Shown in pieces: positions 1-8,750 of a stretch of DNA of 64,000 bases (position 1 is the stretch's first letter; every line of letters starts with the position of its first letter). The notes beneath the pieces were generated by a model. That model worked only from the letters and a program-made list of their open reading frames with translations. It was not told where the DNA came from and ran no database searches. Made by a program: the position numbers and the translations under genes. Origin of the DNA: Haloarcula rara (GTDB lineage Archaea > Halobacteriota > Halobacteria > Halobacteriales > Haloarculaceae); contig NZ_CP119785.1 of assembly GCF_029338235.1 (NCBI RefSeq), positions 682,001 to 746,000 of the forward strand. Reading direction: 5' to 3'.

Positions 1-572
1 ATGCGAAAAACCGAGAGGAGGTCTGGCTACTGGACCACATCGAGGAGATGGGACTGGACGAGACGAACTTCCGTTCCCGCGACTACGTCATCGCCATCGA
101 CGAGCACGACGACCGGAAGGCCGGCTTCGGACGCATCCGAATCCACAAACCCGACGATGGCGACCCCATCTGCGAACTCACGAGCATCGGCGTCCTCCCG
201 GAGTGGCGCGACCAGGGCGTCGGTGCCCACGTCATCGAGCGCCTCGTCGAGTACGCCGCCGACGAGGGGTTCGACGTGGTGTACTCGCTGACGAGCGCCG
301 ACCGCTATCTCACACAGTTCGGGTTCGAGCCTATCGCCGTCGACGAGCTGCCGCCCCGGCTGCAGGACCGCCTCGAAGAGAAACGCGAGAACATCCAGCC
401 CGACGCCGCCCCGCTCCGGGTGGCCCACGACGACTTTTCGGTCCCGCCCCGGTTCCGCGAGCGGTTCAAGAACGCCTCGGCCCACGAAGCCGAGCCCGAA
501 CCCGAAGACACCGCCGAGGACTTCGGTATCGACCCCGATGAGGCGACCTACAAGTACGATACAGGGCGGTGA
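1..572 (+). CDS. GNAT N-acetyltransferase, 5'-truncated by window edge
   Basis: The frame is open from base 3 and reads in-frame through the Met at 48, so the real start lies upstream of the window. The visible part is about 190 residues. The segment ICELTSIGVLPEWRDQGVG matches the acetyl-CoA pyrophosphate-binding motif A (Q/RxxGxG) of GNAT acyltransferases, followed by the usual helix (AHVIERLVEYA) and a beta-bulge stretch ending LTQFGFEPI. The last 60 residues form an acidic tail outside the domain, ending in FGIDPDEATYKYDTGR. The substrate (small molecule or protein N-terminus) cannot be told from sequence. It is tail-to-tail with the FKBP gene, 18 bases apart. Confidence 0.8.
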   Translation, partial: AKNREEVWLLDHIEEMGLDETNFRSRDYVIAIDEHDDRKAGFGRIRIHKPDDGDPICELTSIGVLPEWRDQGVGAHVIERLVEYAADEGFDVVYSLTSADRYLTQFGFEPIAVDELPPRLQDRLEEKRENIQPDAAPLRVAHDDFSVPPRFRERFKNASAHEAEPEPEDTAEDFGIDPDEATYKYDTGR

Positions 573-590
573 CACCGGGTCGAGCGGCCG

Positions 591-1067
591 CTATTTTCGG
601 ACGTCGATGATTTCGATGTCGAAGACGAGGGTGCGCCCGGCGAGTTCGTGGTTGAAATCGACCTCGACGGCGTCCTCACGCACCGCGGTCACGTCGCCGT
701 GGAGTTCGTTTTTCGCCTCGACGTGGAGGCCGACCTCCGGCTCCGAGCCGACCATCTCCTCGAACGCCTCGGGGTCGTACTCGCGGACTTTCTCGTCCTC
801 GAACTCGCCGTAGGCCTTCTCGGGCGGGACCTCGATGGTCTTCTCCTCGCCCACTTCCATCCCGACGAGGACCTCCTCGATGCCCTCGATGATGTCGCCG
901 CGGCCGACGGTAAAGGAAAGCGGCGCGTAATCGGCCGGCTGGACGCCCTGGGCCGTGATGAGGTCCTCGTGTCGAGCAACCTCCTGTCGAGAGGTGTCAA
1001 AGAGGCTCCCGTCCTCGAACCGTCCGACGTAATGGATAGTTACCCCGTCCCCGCGTTCGATTGGCAT
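591..1067 (-). CDS. FKBP-type peptidyl-prolyl cis-trans isomerase (SlyD-like)
   Basis: 158 residues. The N-terminal block GDGVTIHYVGRFEDGSLFDT is the FKBP entry strand, and GRGDIIEGIEEVLVGMEVGE is the family core. An insert-in-flap region (about residues 70-130) and the closing NHELAGRTLVFDIEII identify the SlyD/FkpA-like cytosolic chaperone-isomerase class, which speeds proline isomerisation in folding proteins. There is no signal peptide. I chose the ATG at 1067 over an upstream in-frame ATG at 1145 because the fold starts there and a TATA-like TTTAAA lies 26-31 bases upstream, giving an almost leaderless mRNA. There is no His-rich metal tail as in E. coli SlyD. Confidence 0.9.
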   Translation of the reverse strand: MPIERGDGVTIHYVGRFEDGSLFDTSRQEVARHEDLITAQGVQPADYAPLSFTVGRGDIIEGIEEVLVGMEVGEEKTIEVPPEKAYGEFEDEKVREYDPEAFEEMVGSEPEVGLHVEAKNELHGDVTAVREDAVEVDFNHELAGRTLVFDIEIIDVRK

Positions 1068-1092
1068 ATCAGTTGGTTCGGGCGAGGAGTGA

Positions 1093-1098
1093 TTTAAA
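1093..1098 (-). promoter_or_regulatory. TATA-like box of the FKBP gene
   Basis: TTTAAA sits 26-31 bases before the ATG at 1067, the spacing expected of a leaderless haloarchaeal transcript. Confidence 0.5.
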
Positions 1099-1383
1099 CC
1101 CAACTCTCGGCGGCTGTGGTCATCGCGCGCCGTCGTGTCGGCCATTTAATGTTACGGCCGAGAACCTATGGACCGAACTGACGCCGACGGTCGCTCGTGT
1201 CACCCACCACTCAGTTCCGTCTGAGAAGTGTCGAAAGAACCAGTTACGAACGTATTACTGCCCATAGTTGTATCATACCTCGCTATCATCAAAAGAACAG
1301 CCATCTTACCGCTCGGCGATTGCCGTATTGTACACTATCTTTTTGTACATTCGCGGAGACTGTCAGGACGGTGTGTCAACAAA

Positions 1384-2547
1384 ATGTCAATGGACGCCGT
1401 GGTCTATCAGGGGCCACACGAAGTAGCGGTCGAAGAAGTAGAGGAGCCGGAGATAGAACACCCGAACGACGTACTCATCGACATCACGACGTCCTGTATC
1501 TGTGGGTCCGACCTCCACATGTACGAGGGACGGACGGCCGCAGAGCCGGGCATCGTCTTCGGGCACGAGAACATGGGTATCGTCACCGAGGTCGGTGACG
1601 CCGTCACCACCCTCGAAGAGGGCGACCGCGTGGTCGCCCCGTTCAACGTCGCCTGCGGCCACTGTGAGAACTGCGAGGACGGCTACACGGGCTTCTGTAC
1701 CAACGTCAACCCGGGCTTCGCTGGCGGCGCCTACGGCTACGTGGCGATGGGACCGTACAAAGGCGGGCAAGCCGAGAAGCTCCGCATCCCGTACGCGGAC
1801 TTCAACGCCTTACAGCTGCCCGAGGGCGACCAACACGAGGACGCCTTCTCCCTGCTCGCGGACATCTTCCCGACGGGGTGGCACGGGACGGAACTCGCCA
1901 ACTTAGAGCCCGGCGACTCCGTCGCCATCTACGGCGCGGGCCCGGTCGGCCTGATGGCCGCCTACAGCGCGAAAATCAAAGGCGCGGCCGAGATCTACAC
2001 GGTCGACCGCGTTCCGAGCCGCCTCGAACTCGCCGAGGAGCACTGTGACGCGACGGCCATCAACTTCGAGGATGGCGACCCTGTCGAGCAGATTAAAGAC
2101 GAACACGGCGGCGCGGTTGACAAAGGCGTCGACGCCGTCGGCTATCAGGCCATCGACCCCGAGAAGGAGGGCGACGAGGCCTACGACCCCGCCCGCGAGA
2201 ATCCAGCGGTCGTCCTCAACGACCTCATCCGGACCGTCCGCCCGACTGGGGAGCTCGGAATCCCCGGCCTGTACGTCCCCGAAGACCCCGGTGCGCCCGA
2301 CGAGATGGCCGCCCAGGGCCGCCTCGGCATCGACTTCGGCCTCCTGTTCGAGAAGGGCCAGAAGCTCGGCACCGGGCAGTGTAACGTCAAGTCCTACAAC
2401 CGCGAGCTCCGCGACCTCATCATCGAGGGGCGAGCCGACCCGAGCTGGGTCGTCTCTCACCGCGTGGACCTCGAAGAAGCGCCAGAGATGTACGAGCAGT
2501 TCGACGAGCGCGAGGAGGGCGTCACCAAGGTTCTCCTCGAACCCTGA
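1384..2547 (+). CDS. Zinc-dependent alcohol/formaldehyde-type dehydrogenase (MDR family)
   Basis: 387 residues from the ATG at 1384. The upstream in-frame extension (from 1228) is non-acidic and lacks family similarity, so it was rejected. Catalytic zinc ligands are visible as Cys40 in CICGSDLH and the GHE at 60-62. The structural zinc lobe has Cys91, 94, 97 and 105. A Rossmann fingerprint GAGPVGL lies near residue 180. The long C-terminal insertion with DPAREN and a late NVKSYNRELRDLI resembles glutathione-independent formaldehyde dehydrogenases and related threonine/sorbitol-type MDR enzymes. The physiological substrate cannot be fixed from sequence. It is monocistronic. Confidence 0.88.
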   Translation: MSMDAVVYQGPHEVAVEEVEEPEIEHPNDVLIDITTSCICGSDLHMYEGRTAAEPGIVFGHENMGIVTEVGDAVTTLEEGDRVVAPFNVACGHCENCEDGYTGFCTNVNPGFAGGAYGYVAMGPYKGGQAEKLRIPYADFNALQLPEGDQHEDAFSLLADIFPTGWHGTELANLEPGDSVAIYGAGPVGLMAAYSAKIKGAAEIYTVDRVPSRLELAEEHCDATAINFEDGDPVEQIKDEHGGAVDKGVDAVGYQAIDPEKEGDEAYDPARENPAVVLNDLIRTVRPTGELGIPGLYVPEDPGAPDEMAAQGRLGIDFGLLFEKGQKLGTGQCNVKSYNRELRDLIIEGRADPSWVVSHRVDLEEAPEMYEQFDEREEGVTKVLLEP

Positions 2548-2621
2548 GAGCGCCGCCGACGGCGGGCTCTCGCCGCGGTTTCGGCGCCAGCCCTATAGTT
2601 GTCTGGCTGATACGTACGGCT

Positions 2622-2780
2622 ATGTGTCAGTACTGTAGCTATCGGTTCCACGACGAGTGGAGCGCGCTGCTGGCCTACGACGACGTCTACCAGCAGGCGA
2701 TGGGAGCCACCTCGGAGTCGACCTACGGCTTCCACGGGGAGTGGGACGAACTCCGCGAGGAAGTCGGCTACGGCGCGTGA
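2622..2780 (+). CDS. Small CxxC protein, 52 aa
   Basis: ATG at 2622, stop at 2778-2780. The protein begins MCQYCSYRFHDEWSALLAY and is rich in acidic and aromatic residues (three Trp/Phe/His clusters), with one N-terminal CxxC that could bind a metal or be redox active. Codon use matches the neighbours (strong GC3). It abuts the end of the convergent CobW gene with no spacer, so the two stop codons sit back to back. I do not recognise the family. Supporting points are a clean start, haloarchaeal composition and a gap that otherwise has no purpose. Confidence 0.6.
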   Translation: MCQYCSYRFHDEWSALLAYDDVYQQAMGATSESTYGFHGEWDELREEVGYGA

Positions 2781-3899
2781 TTACCTGTCTCTCGGGAAGG
2801 GGTCCGCGTCGACCGCCGGAATTTCCTCGCCCTCGTCCACGAGACAGGCGTCTAGCTCGCCGGTGAGCGCCGGACCGTCGAGCTCGTGACCGATAACGAC
2901 GAACCGCGTTTCGGGCTCGTCCGCGCCCCACTCGCCGATGGGCCCGGCCTGTACTGCCGGACCGGCCTGACTCACGCCCAGCACGGTGTCGGGGCGACTC
3001 GCGACCCAGACGAACCCCTTCGCCCGGACGACGTCGCCGTCCCAGTCGTCGAGCCACGCGTCGAAGCGGTCGGGGTGGAACGGCGCCTCGCTTCGGTAGA
3101 CGACGGACTCGACGCCGTGGGCGTCGGCCGCGGACAGGTCGCGATGGTCGTGGCCATCTGCGTCATGAGCGGCCGAACCACTTTTCGCTCCCGCGAGGGT
3201 CTCTTTCCACCCCTGCCGCCGCCGGGCCGTCTCGAAGTCGAACCGCCCGGTGGCAAGCACCGTGTCGGGGTCGACCTCGCTGTAGGTCGTCCGGTGTATC
3301 CTCGCGCGCGGCTGGAGTTCGCGGATGGCCGCCTCGACGCCGTCGAGCGCCTCCTCGGGGACCATATCGCACTTGTTCAGCACCAGCACGTCACAGAACT
3401 CTATCTGGTCGACCAGCACCGCCGTCAGCGGTCGCTGTGGGTCGGGCGCGCCGTCGGGGAGCGACTCGTCTGGGTCGAACGCCTTCCAGAAGCCGTAGGC
3501 GTCCACGACGGAGACGGTCGTATCAAGCGTGAACCGCTCGGGGAGACGGGTCTCGTCGGTCCCGACGGTCAGCGTGCGGGCGATGGGTATCGGTTCGCTG
3601 ATGCCCGAGGCCTCGACCACGAGATAGTCGAACGCGCGCTCCTCGGCCAGCCGGGTGATTTCGGTCACGAGGTCGTCCTGCAGTCGACAGCAGATACACC
3701 CGTTCGAGAGGTCGACGATACCGTCCTCGCTCTGGTCGGCGAGCAGCTCCGCGTCGACGTTTATCTCTCCCATATCGTTGACGACGACGGCGATGCGACG
3801 GTCCCCGGGGTCCGCCAGCAGTCGGTTGACGAGCGTCGTCTTGCCCGCGCCGAGGGGCCCGCTGACAACCGTAATCGGAACTACTTGTTCTATTGACAT
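2781..3899 (-). CDS. CobW/COG0523-family GTPase (metal chaperone type)
   Basis: 372 residues from the ATG at 3899. Walker A is GPLGAGKTT (14-22). The family's metal-binding CxCC motif is GCICC (Cys68, 70, 71). Switch/Walker B is VVEASG and the guanine motif is NKCD. A His/Asp-rich stretch ([10 protein letters not shown]) links the GTPase domain to the C-terminal CobW_C domain. The family inserts or buffers metals, mainly zinc or cobalt, and is often zinc-regulated. Which metal applies here is not visible. It is convergent with the 52-residue CxxC protein at 2622-2780. Confidence 0.9.
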   Translation of the reverse strand: MSIEQVVPITVVSGPLGAGKTTLVNRLLADPGDRRIAVVVNDMGEINVDAELLADQSEDGIVDLSNGCICCRLQDDLVTEITRLAEERAFDYLVVEASGISEPIPIARTLTVGTDETRLPERFTLDTTVSVVDAYGFWKAFDPDESLPDGAPDPQRPLTAVLVDQIEFCDVLVLNKCDMVPEEALDGVEAAIRELQPRARIHRTTYSEVDPDTVLATGRFDFETARRRQGWKETLAGAKSGSAAHDADGHDHRDLSAADAHGVESVVYRSEAPFHPDRFDAWLDDWDGDVVRAKGFVWVASRPDTVLGVSQAGPAVQAGPIGEWGADEPETRFVVIGHELDGPALTGELDACLVDEGEEIPAVDADPFPRDR

Positions 3900-3961
3900 T
3901 TCATGACGATAGGGCGTCACGCCGTAATGAATCCTCGGAGAAAACCGGGACGGCGCGAACG

Positions 3962-3967
3962 CTTAAG
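3962..3967 (+). promoter_or_regulatory. TATA-like box of methylmalonyl-CoA mutase
   Basis: CTTAAG lies about 27 bases before the ATG at 3992, consistent with leaderless transcription and helping to fix that start. Confidence 0.45.
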
Positions 3968-3991
3968 CCCGGGCCGGCCGACACGTTTCCC

Positions 3992-5674
3992 ATGTTCGAC
4001 CCCGAGGAGCTGGACGAGATCCGCGAGGCGAAAGCCGAGTGGGAGAAAGAGGATGTCCAGCCGACCGTCGACCGGTTCGGCGAACGGGAGGAACGGTTCA
4101 CGACGGACACGGAGGGGCAGGAGGTAGACCGCCTCTACACGCCCGCGGACGTGGCCGACCTGGACTACGGCGAGGACCTGGGCTTCCCCGGTCGGGAGCC
4201 CTACACTCGCGGCGTCTACTCGACCGGGTATCGCGGCCGGCTCTGGACGATGCGCCAGTACGCCGGGATGGGGACCGCGACCGAGACCAACGAGCGGTTC
4301 AACTATCTATTAGACGAGGGCCAGACCGGCCTCTCGATGGCCTTTGACCTGCCGACACAGATGGGCTATGACTCCGACGACGCGATGGCCGCGGGCGAGG
4401 TGGGCAAGACCGGCGTGGCCATCGACTCGCTCGCGGACATGGAGACCGTCTTCGAGGGCATCCCGCTTTCGGAGGTCTCGACGTCGATGACCATCAACGC
4501 GCCCGCGGCCGTCCTGCTGGCGATGTACATCGCCGTCGGCGACATCCAGGGGGTCGCCCGAGAGGAGTTGCGGGGCACTATCCAGAACGACGTGCTCAAG
4601 GAGTACATCGCCCGCAACACGTTCATATACCCGCCGGAACCGTCGATGCGTCTCATCACCGATATCTTCGAGTTCTGCGCCGCAGAGACGCCGAACTTCA
4701 ACACAATCTCAATCTCGGGGTACCACATCCGCGAGGCCGGCTCGACGGCCGCCCAGGAGATCGCCTTTACCCTCGGGAACGGTATCGAGTACGTCGAGGC
4801 CGCCATCGAGGCCGGGCTGGACGTCGACGACTTCGCCCCACAGCTATCCTTTTTCTTCACCTCGTACAACAACATCTTAGAGGAGGTCGCGAAGTTCCGG
4901 GCCGCTCGTCGACTGTGGGCGAAGCTGATGGACGAGCGCTTCGACGCCGAGAATCCCAAGTCCAAACAGCTCAAGTTCCACACCCAGACAGCCGGCTCGA
5001 CGCTGACCGCCCAGCAGATAGAGAACAACGTCGTCCGGGTTGCCTACCAGGCGCTCGCGGCAGTCCTCGGTGGGACCCAGAGCCTGCACACCAACGGCAA
5101 GGACGAGGCCATCGGCCTGCCGACCGAGGAGTCCGTCCGGACCGCCCTGCGGACCCAGCAGATTCTGGCCCACGAATCGGGCGCTGCCGACACCATCGAC
5201 CCGCTCGCGGGCAGCTACTACGTCGAGTCCCTGACCGACGAACTGGAGGCGGAGGCCCGCGAGATAATCGAGGACGTGGACGAACGCGGCGGCATGCGCC
5301 GGGCCATCGAGAACCAGTGGGTCCAGCGCCAGATTCAGGACGTCGCCTTCGAGCGCCAGCGCGAACAAGAGGCCGGCGAGCGCATCATCGTCGGCGTCAA
5401 CGAGTTCGAGGTCGAGGAGGAGGGCGAGCAGGACATCGAGGAAGTCGACGAGGCCGTCGAGGCCGCCCAGCAGGAGAGCGTCGCCGAGGTTCGCGAAGAG
5501 CGCGACGACGCGACCGTCGAGGCGGCCCTCGACGCGCTGCGGGAGGCCGCCGAGGGCGAGGAAAACCTCATGCCATACATCGTCGACGCGGTGAAGACGT
5601 ACGCGACGACCGGCGAGGTGTGTGACGTGCTCCGGGACGTCTTCGGGGAGTACCAGCCCGGCTCGTCGATGTGA
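3992..5674 (+). CDS. mcmA: Methylmalonyl-CoA mutase, large (catalytic) subunit
   Basis: 560 residues. It carries the TIM-barrel substrate domain: [20 protein letters not shown], then [37 protein letters not shown], and the [10 protein letters not shown] block conserved in acyl-CoA mutases. There is no C-terminal cobalamin domain, so it must pair with a separate B12-binding small subunit not in this window. It interconverts (R)-methylmalonyl-CoA and succinyl-CoA. ATG 3992 was taken over an upstream frame opening at 3893 because of the TATA position and homology. The epimerase follows after 41 bases, giving a propionyl-CoA conversion unit. Confidence 0.93.
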   Translation: MFDPEELDEIREAKAEWEKEDVQPTVDRFGEREERFTTDTEGQEVDRLYTPADVADLDYGEDLGFPGREPYTRGVYSTGYRGRLWTMRQYAGMGTATETNERFNYLLDEGQTGLSMAFDLPTQMGYDSDDAMAAGEVGKTGVAIDSLADMETVFEGIPLSEVSTSMTINAPAAVLLAMYIAVGDIQGVAREELRGTIQNDVLKEYIARNTFIYPPEPSMRLITDIFEFCAAETPNFNTISISGYHIREAGSTAAQEIAFTLGNGIEYVEAAIEAGLDVDDFAPQLSFFFTSYNNILEEVAKFRAARRLWAKLMDERFDAENPKSKQLKFHTQTAGSTLTAQQIENNVVRVAYQALAAVLGGTQSLHTNGKDEAIGLPTEESVRTALRTQQILAHESGAADTIDPLAGSYYVESLTDELEAEAREIIEDVDERGGMRRAIENQWVQRQIQDVAFERQREQEAGERIIVGVNEFEVEEEGEQDIEEVDEAVEAAQQESVAEVREERDDATVEAALDALREAAEGEENLMPYIVDAVKTYATTGEVCDVLRDVFGEYQPGSSM

Positions 5675-5715
5675 ACGGGGGCGGGAACTAAACCCGCGCC
5701 GGGCGAACCCCCGCT

Positions 5716-6105
5716 ATGCAGTTCGACCACGCAGGCGTCGCCACCGACGACGCCGACGGACTCGCGGCCCTGTACGAGACCGCCTTCGACGCACCGGTCG
5801 CCCACGAGGAGACGTTCGACGGTCTGCGCGTCGTCTTTCTGGACCTGGGCAACGGCTACTTCGAACTCCTCGAGCCGCTGCCCGACATCGAGGGGGCCAT
5901 CCCGAGCTATCTCGACCGGCACGGACCGGGGCTGCACCACGTCGCGCTGGCGACCGACGACATCGATGGGGCACTGGCGAATGCGCGTGCGGCCGGCGTC
6001 GACCTCATCGACGAGTCGCCCCGTGCCGGCGCGTGGGGCCACGAGGTGGCGTTCTGTCACCCGAGGTCGACCGGTGGCGTCCTCGTGGAGTTCGTCGAGC
6101 ACTGA
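5716..6105 (+). CDS. mce: Methylmalonyl-CoA epimerase (VOC family)
   Basis: 129 residues, a two-repeat vicinal-oxygen-chelate fold. The first strand FDHAGVATDD supplies a metal His and the second half HHVALATDDID supplies another. Glu ligands are in YFELLEPL and the terminal VLVEFVEH. It racemises (S)- to (R)-methylmalonyl-CoA for the mutase encoded immediately upstream, which supports the assignment over a glyoxalase or dioxygenase. A weak AACTAAA about 26 bases upstream may give it its own transcript in addition to read-through. Confidence 0.9.
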   Translation: MQFDHAGVATDDADGLAALYETAFDAPVAHEETFDGLRVVFLDLGNGYFELLEPLPDIEGAIPSYLDRHGPGLHHVALATDDIDGALANARAAGVDLIDESPRAGAWGHEVAFCHPRSTGGVLVEFVEH

Positions 6106-6268
6106 GTGTCCGACGACAGCGCGTGTCATATGCCAACATACATCGTTACGCGAGTTGAACTATCCGGCCGTCGGGCCAGACCCGGCCGGAGCCATGCGAA
6201 CCGGTCGAACGGGGCAACCCACCAGCCGGAGGGAAAAGAACTTGTCAGTTGCAAGTGTGGGTCGAATT

Positions 6269-7228
6269 ATGAAGGCAATTGTCCTTGCCGGGGGATACGC
6301 AACCCGAATGTGGCCGATCACTCGACACCGACCCAAGATGTTGCTGCCGGTCGGCGAGTCGACCGTGATCGACGGCATCGTCGACGATCTGGAAGGCGAC
6401 GAGCGCATCAGCGAGATATTCATCTCCACGAACGAGGCCTTCGCAGACGAGTTCGAGACACACTTCGAGGAGCGTGGCACCGACAAGATAAGCATGTCCG
6501 TCGAGGACACCAGCGACGAGGACGAGAAGTTCGGCGTCGTCGGGGCCCTGGCACAGCTCGTAGAGCGCGAAGGGCTCGGCGACGAGGACCTGCTGGTCAT
6601 CGCCGGTGACAACCTCTTTGGCTTCGACATCAGCGAGTTCATCGACCACTTCAAGAGCTACGACGACCCGACGCTTGCCGCCTACGACGTCGGCGATCTG
6701 GAGAAGGCAAAGTCCTACGGTCTCATCCAGGTCGAAGACGACGAAATCGTCGACTTCCAGGAGAAGCCCGACAATCCCAAAAGTACGCTCGTCTCCATCG
6801 CCTGCTATGCTTTCCCCGCCGACGCTATCCGCTTCGACGAGTACCTCGCCGGCGACAACAACCCCGACGAGCCTGGCTGGTTCATCCAGTGGCTCGTCGA
6901 CCAGGGCTCCGTGCGACCGTTCAGCTTCGAGGACGTCTGGTACGACATCGGGACGGCCGACAGTTATCTCGAAGCCGTCGAGTTTGCCCTCGAAGGCAGC
7001 CAGATAGTCGCCGACGACGCCACCGTCGAGAACTCCAAGCTCGGCGACAACGTCCACGTGCTCTCGGGCGCGACCATCAAGAACTCCACCGTCGAGAACA
7101 CAGTGGTGTTCAAGGACGCGTCGATCGTCGACGCCGACGTCACCAACTCCGTCATCGACGAGGAGGCGAGCGTCCACGACAAGGACCTCGACGGCTCGCT
7201 GCTTGGCCAGAACACCCGCGTGCAGTAG
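6269..7228 (+). CDS. Sugar-phosphate nucleotidyltransferase (GlmU/RfbA-like)
   Basis: 319 residues starting MKAIVLAGGYATRMWPITR, the nucleotide-binding signature with the catalytic Arg/Lys region (RPKMLLPVGE). IAGDNLFGFDIS is the metal-binding GD motif, and YDIGTADSYLEA is the end of the Rossmann-like domain. The final 75 residues are hexapeptide-like repeats (ATVENSKLGDNVHVLSGAT and following) predicted to form a short left-handed beta-helix. It makes an NDP-sugar, probably UDP- or dTDP-activated, for glycan or protein glycosylation. The exact sugar is not resolvable. The upstream 100 residues of the open frame are shadow. Repeat H1-A begins directly after its stop codon. Confidence 0.88.
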   Translation: MKAIVLAGGYATRMWPITRHRPKMLLPVGESTVIDGIVDDLEGDERISEIFISTNEAFADEFETHFEERGTDKISMSVEDTSDEDEKFGVVGALAQLVEREGLGDEDLLVIAGDNLFGFDISEFIDHFKSYDDPTLAAYDVGDLEKAKSYGLIQVEDDEIVDFQEKPDNPKSTLVSIACYAFPADAIRFDEYLAGDNNPDEPGWFIQWLVDQGSVRPFSFEDVWYDIGTADSYLEAVEFALEGSQIVADDATVENSKLGDNVHVLSGATIKNSTVENTVVFKDASIVDADVTNSVIDEEASVHDKDLDGSLLGQNTRVQ

Positions 7229-7397
7229 TAGTACCTTTTTACTGCGGGGGGTTTCCTCGCGCGGCCCTCGGCCGCGCTGTGGGAACCCCCCTTGCAAAAA
7301 TCTACGCTAAAAAGGCAGAACTCGCGCCGAGGGCGCGAGTTCTGTGAACCGGCGGCGTAGCCGCCGGATGCTCACTGCGACAGCCCTGCCCTTCCCC
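7229..7397 (+). repeat. Structured repeat H1, copy A
   Basis: Begins immediately after the TAG of the nucleotidyltransferase with GTACCTTTTT. It then has hairpin 1 (G-rich arm from 7246, C-rich arm to about 7291, with an inner GCGGCC/GGCCGC stem). The core at 7294-7316 contains AAAAATCTACGCTAAAAAGG. Hairpin 2 has perfect 12-bp arms 7317-7328 and 7332-7343, and hairpin 3 is CCGGCGGC/GCCGCCGG. The 3' end is CTGCCCTTCCCC. CCTTTTT (7234-7240) can also pair with AAAAAGG (7309-7315), enclosing hairpin 1. The core is identical in copies B and C while hairpin arms differ. Candidate structured RNA or mobile element. Confidence 0.8.
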
Positions 7398-7430
7398 GTC
7401 AGCGCGGCCCGGAGGCCGCGCTCGGCCACT

Positions 7431-7620
7431 TCAGCTGTCCGGGCCGAACAGATGCTCGGCGAACGCACCGGCGAGTGCGACGCCGGTCTCGACGGGGAGT
7501 GGGCCGTCGCCGCGTCGGTCGTCTCGGTCCACGAGTCGTATTCGGCCTCATCCTCGAAGACGTGGATGTACGGACAGGTGCGTTCGTAGGTCTCCTCGAT
7601 GGACGTACACGACGCGCAGT
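7431..7620 (-). pseudogene. Remnant of a Cys-containing enzyme gene (possibly organomercurial-lyase-like)
   Basis: Reading the minus strand gives a fragment FDCASCTSIEETYERTCPYI followed by HVFEDEAEYDSW, and then, after a frame change near 7500, a terminus GVALAGAFAEHLFGPDS with a stop at 7431-7433. There is no start, and two frames are needed, so it is a decayed 3' end. The CPYIHVF block and acidic helix recall the C-terminus of haloarchaeal MerB-like proteins, but this is a weak impression. It lies between H1 copies A and B with two other gene fragments. Confidence 0.4.
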
Positions 7621-7727
7621 CGAACGAGATTCCGCCCCGCGTCGAGTATGAACTGACCGACGACGGCGCGGAGCTGTCCGAGCGGCTAAAGCCGGTTCTG
7701 GAGTGGGAGCAGGAACGACACAGCTAA
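7617..7727 (+). pseudogene. HxlR-family winged-helix regulator, C-terminal fragment
   Basis: 36 codons ending TAA at 7725-7727 encode IPPRVEYELTDDGAELSERL and a short tail. PPRVEYxLTxxG is the beta-wing signature of HxlR-type MarR-like repressors. No recognition helix or start remains, so only the last third survives. It abuts the fragment on the opposite strand at 7431-7620, so at least two independent gene ends were brought together here. Confidence 0.55.
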
Positions 7728-7748
7728 CGACGAAGAACCGGATTCGAG

Positions 7749-7872
7749 TTACTCCAGCCACGCGTCCTCGACCACGATGGTCCCCCGCGTCCCGTTCCAC
7801 TCCGTCGAGTACTCCAGTTCGATGCGCTGGTTCATGTGTGGCCCGTCGACCACGAGCGTCTCGAACTCGCCA
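7749..7872 (-). pseudogene. Diverged duplicate of the 3' end of dph6
   Basis: About 41 codons (LVVDGPHMNQRIELEYSTEW and on to VVEDAWLE, then TAA at 7749-7751) repeat the C-terminus of the neighbouring diphthine-ammonia ligase gene with only about five substitutions (T to V, D to N, R to Q, D to N, L to I). The duplicate starts abruptly at the edge of repeat H1-B, with no upstream coding sequence. It is therefore a partial gene copy separated from the parent by the repeat. Confidence 0.8.
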
Positions 7873-7992
7873 CCGTACCTTTTTCCCCGCTCGGGTTCGC
7901 GCTCCGCGCGAACCTCTCGCGGCAAAAATCTACGCTAAAAAGGCCGGTCGCGCGGAGCGCGACCGGTGAACCGGCGACTCCGTCGCCGGATA
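7873..7992 (+). repeat. Structured repeat H1, copy B
   Basis: Same order as copy A: GTACCTTTTT (7874-7883), hairpin 1 (GGTTCGCGC/GCGCGAACC inside CCGC/GCGG), the identical 23-nt core (7922-7944), hairpin 2 with perfect arms 7944-7953 and 7957-7966, GTGAA linker, and hairpin 3 (CCGGCGAC/GTCGCCGG). The 3' tail seen in A and C is absent; the sequence runs instead into the end of dph6. None of the hairpin arm sequences match copy A or C, yet every pairing is kept. Confidence 0.78.
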
Positions 7993-7996
7993 GCAC

Positions 7997-8711
7997 TCAC
8001 TCCAGCCACGCGTCCTCGACCACCAGTGTCCCCCGCGTCCCGTCCCACTCCGTCGAGTACTCCAGCTCGATGCGCCGGTCCATGTGTGGCCCATCAGTGA
8101 CCAGCGTCTCGAACTCGCCGCCCTCGCCGAGGAGGTGGACGCCGTACTCCTCGTTGAGCTCCTCGAGTTCGTCCAGGGCGTCGGCGTCGAGGGTGCGCCC
8201 GAGCCAGGACTCGTCGAGGCCGTAGGCCGCGACGCGGATGATGCGAATCTCGAAGCCGGCATCGAGCATCGCGTCGGCGAGGTCGCGGGGGGTCTTCCTG
8301 CCACAGCGGGGCAAAGAGATTGGCCTCCAGGCGCTCGGCCATCGCCTCGATACGGCTGGTCTGGTACTCGCTCTCGACGGCGCCGGCGGTGACGCCGGCG
8401 ACGCCGACCTCGCCGTCGAGCTCGCGCAGGGCTGCCTCCAGCGGTTCGAGTTCCGCGTCGCCCTGCTCGCCCGAGTCGGGCACGTCGTCGGCGCCGAAGT
8501 CCTCGGGCTCGACCTCGACGAGGTCGATACCGATGCTCTCGGCGGCCAGCGAGGCCAGGCGCGTCGCCGGGACGTGGTACATGTAGGAGTCGCCTTCGGG
8601 GTGGACCGTCACCAGTCGCTCGACGGGGTAGTCGTTCTCGAGCGCGCGATACAGCGCCCACGATGAGTCTTTCCCGCCCGAGAACAGCGACACCCACACG
8701 CCGTCAGTCAT
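7997..8711 (-). pseudogene. dph6: Diphthine-ammonia ligase (Dph6/MJ0570 type), broken by one frameshift
   Basis: The 5' frame begins MTDGVWVSLFSGGKDSSWAL, giving the PP-loop SGGKDS of the ATP-pyrophosphatase fold, and runs to NLFAPLWQEDP. The rest (RDLADAMLDAGFEIRI through HLLGEGGEFETL to VVEDAWLE) is in the next frame. Removing one G from the six-G run at 8287-8292 restores one 237-residue protein. The enzyme does the final amidation of diphthamide on elongation factor 2. Both halves keep conserved motifs with no other defects, so a sequencing indel is as likely as real loss. A diverged copy of its last 41 codons lies downstream across repeat H1-B. Confidence 0.82.
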
Positions 8712-8750
8712 GGGAGCGCGTAGCCGGGCCGCGTGTAAATCGCTGTCTGT

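Noticed and set aside
7229..7397. Classical integron attC sites
   Set aside because: Constant core with variable hairpins recalls attC, but there is no GTTRRRY-type core, no integrase and no cassette genes in the window, so the analogy stays a hypothesis only.
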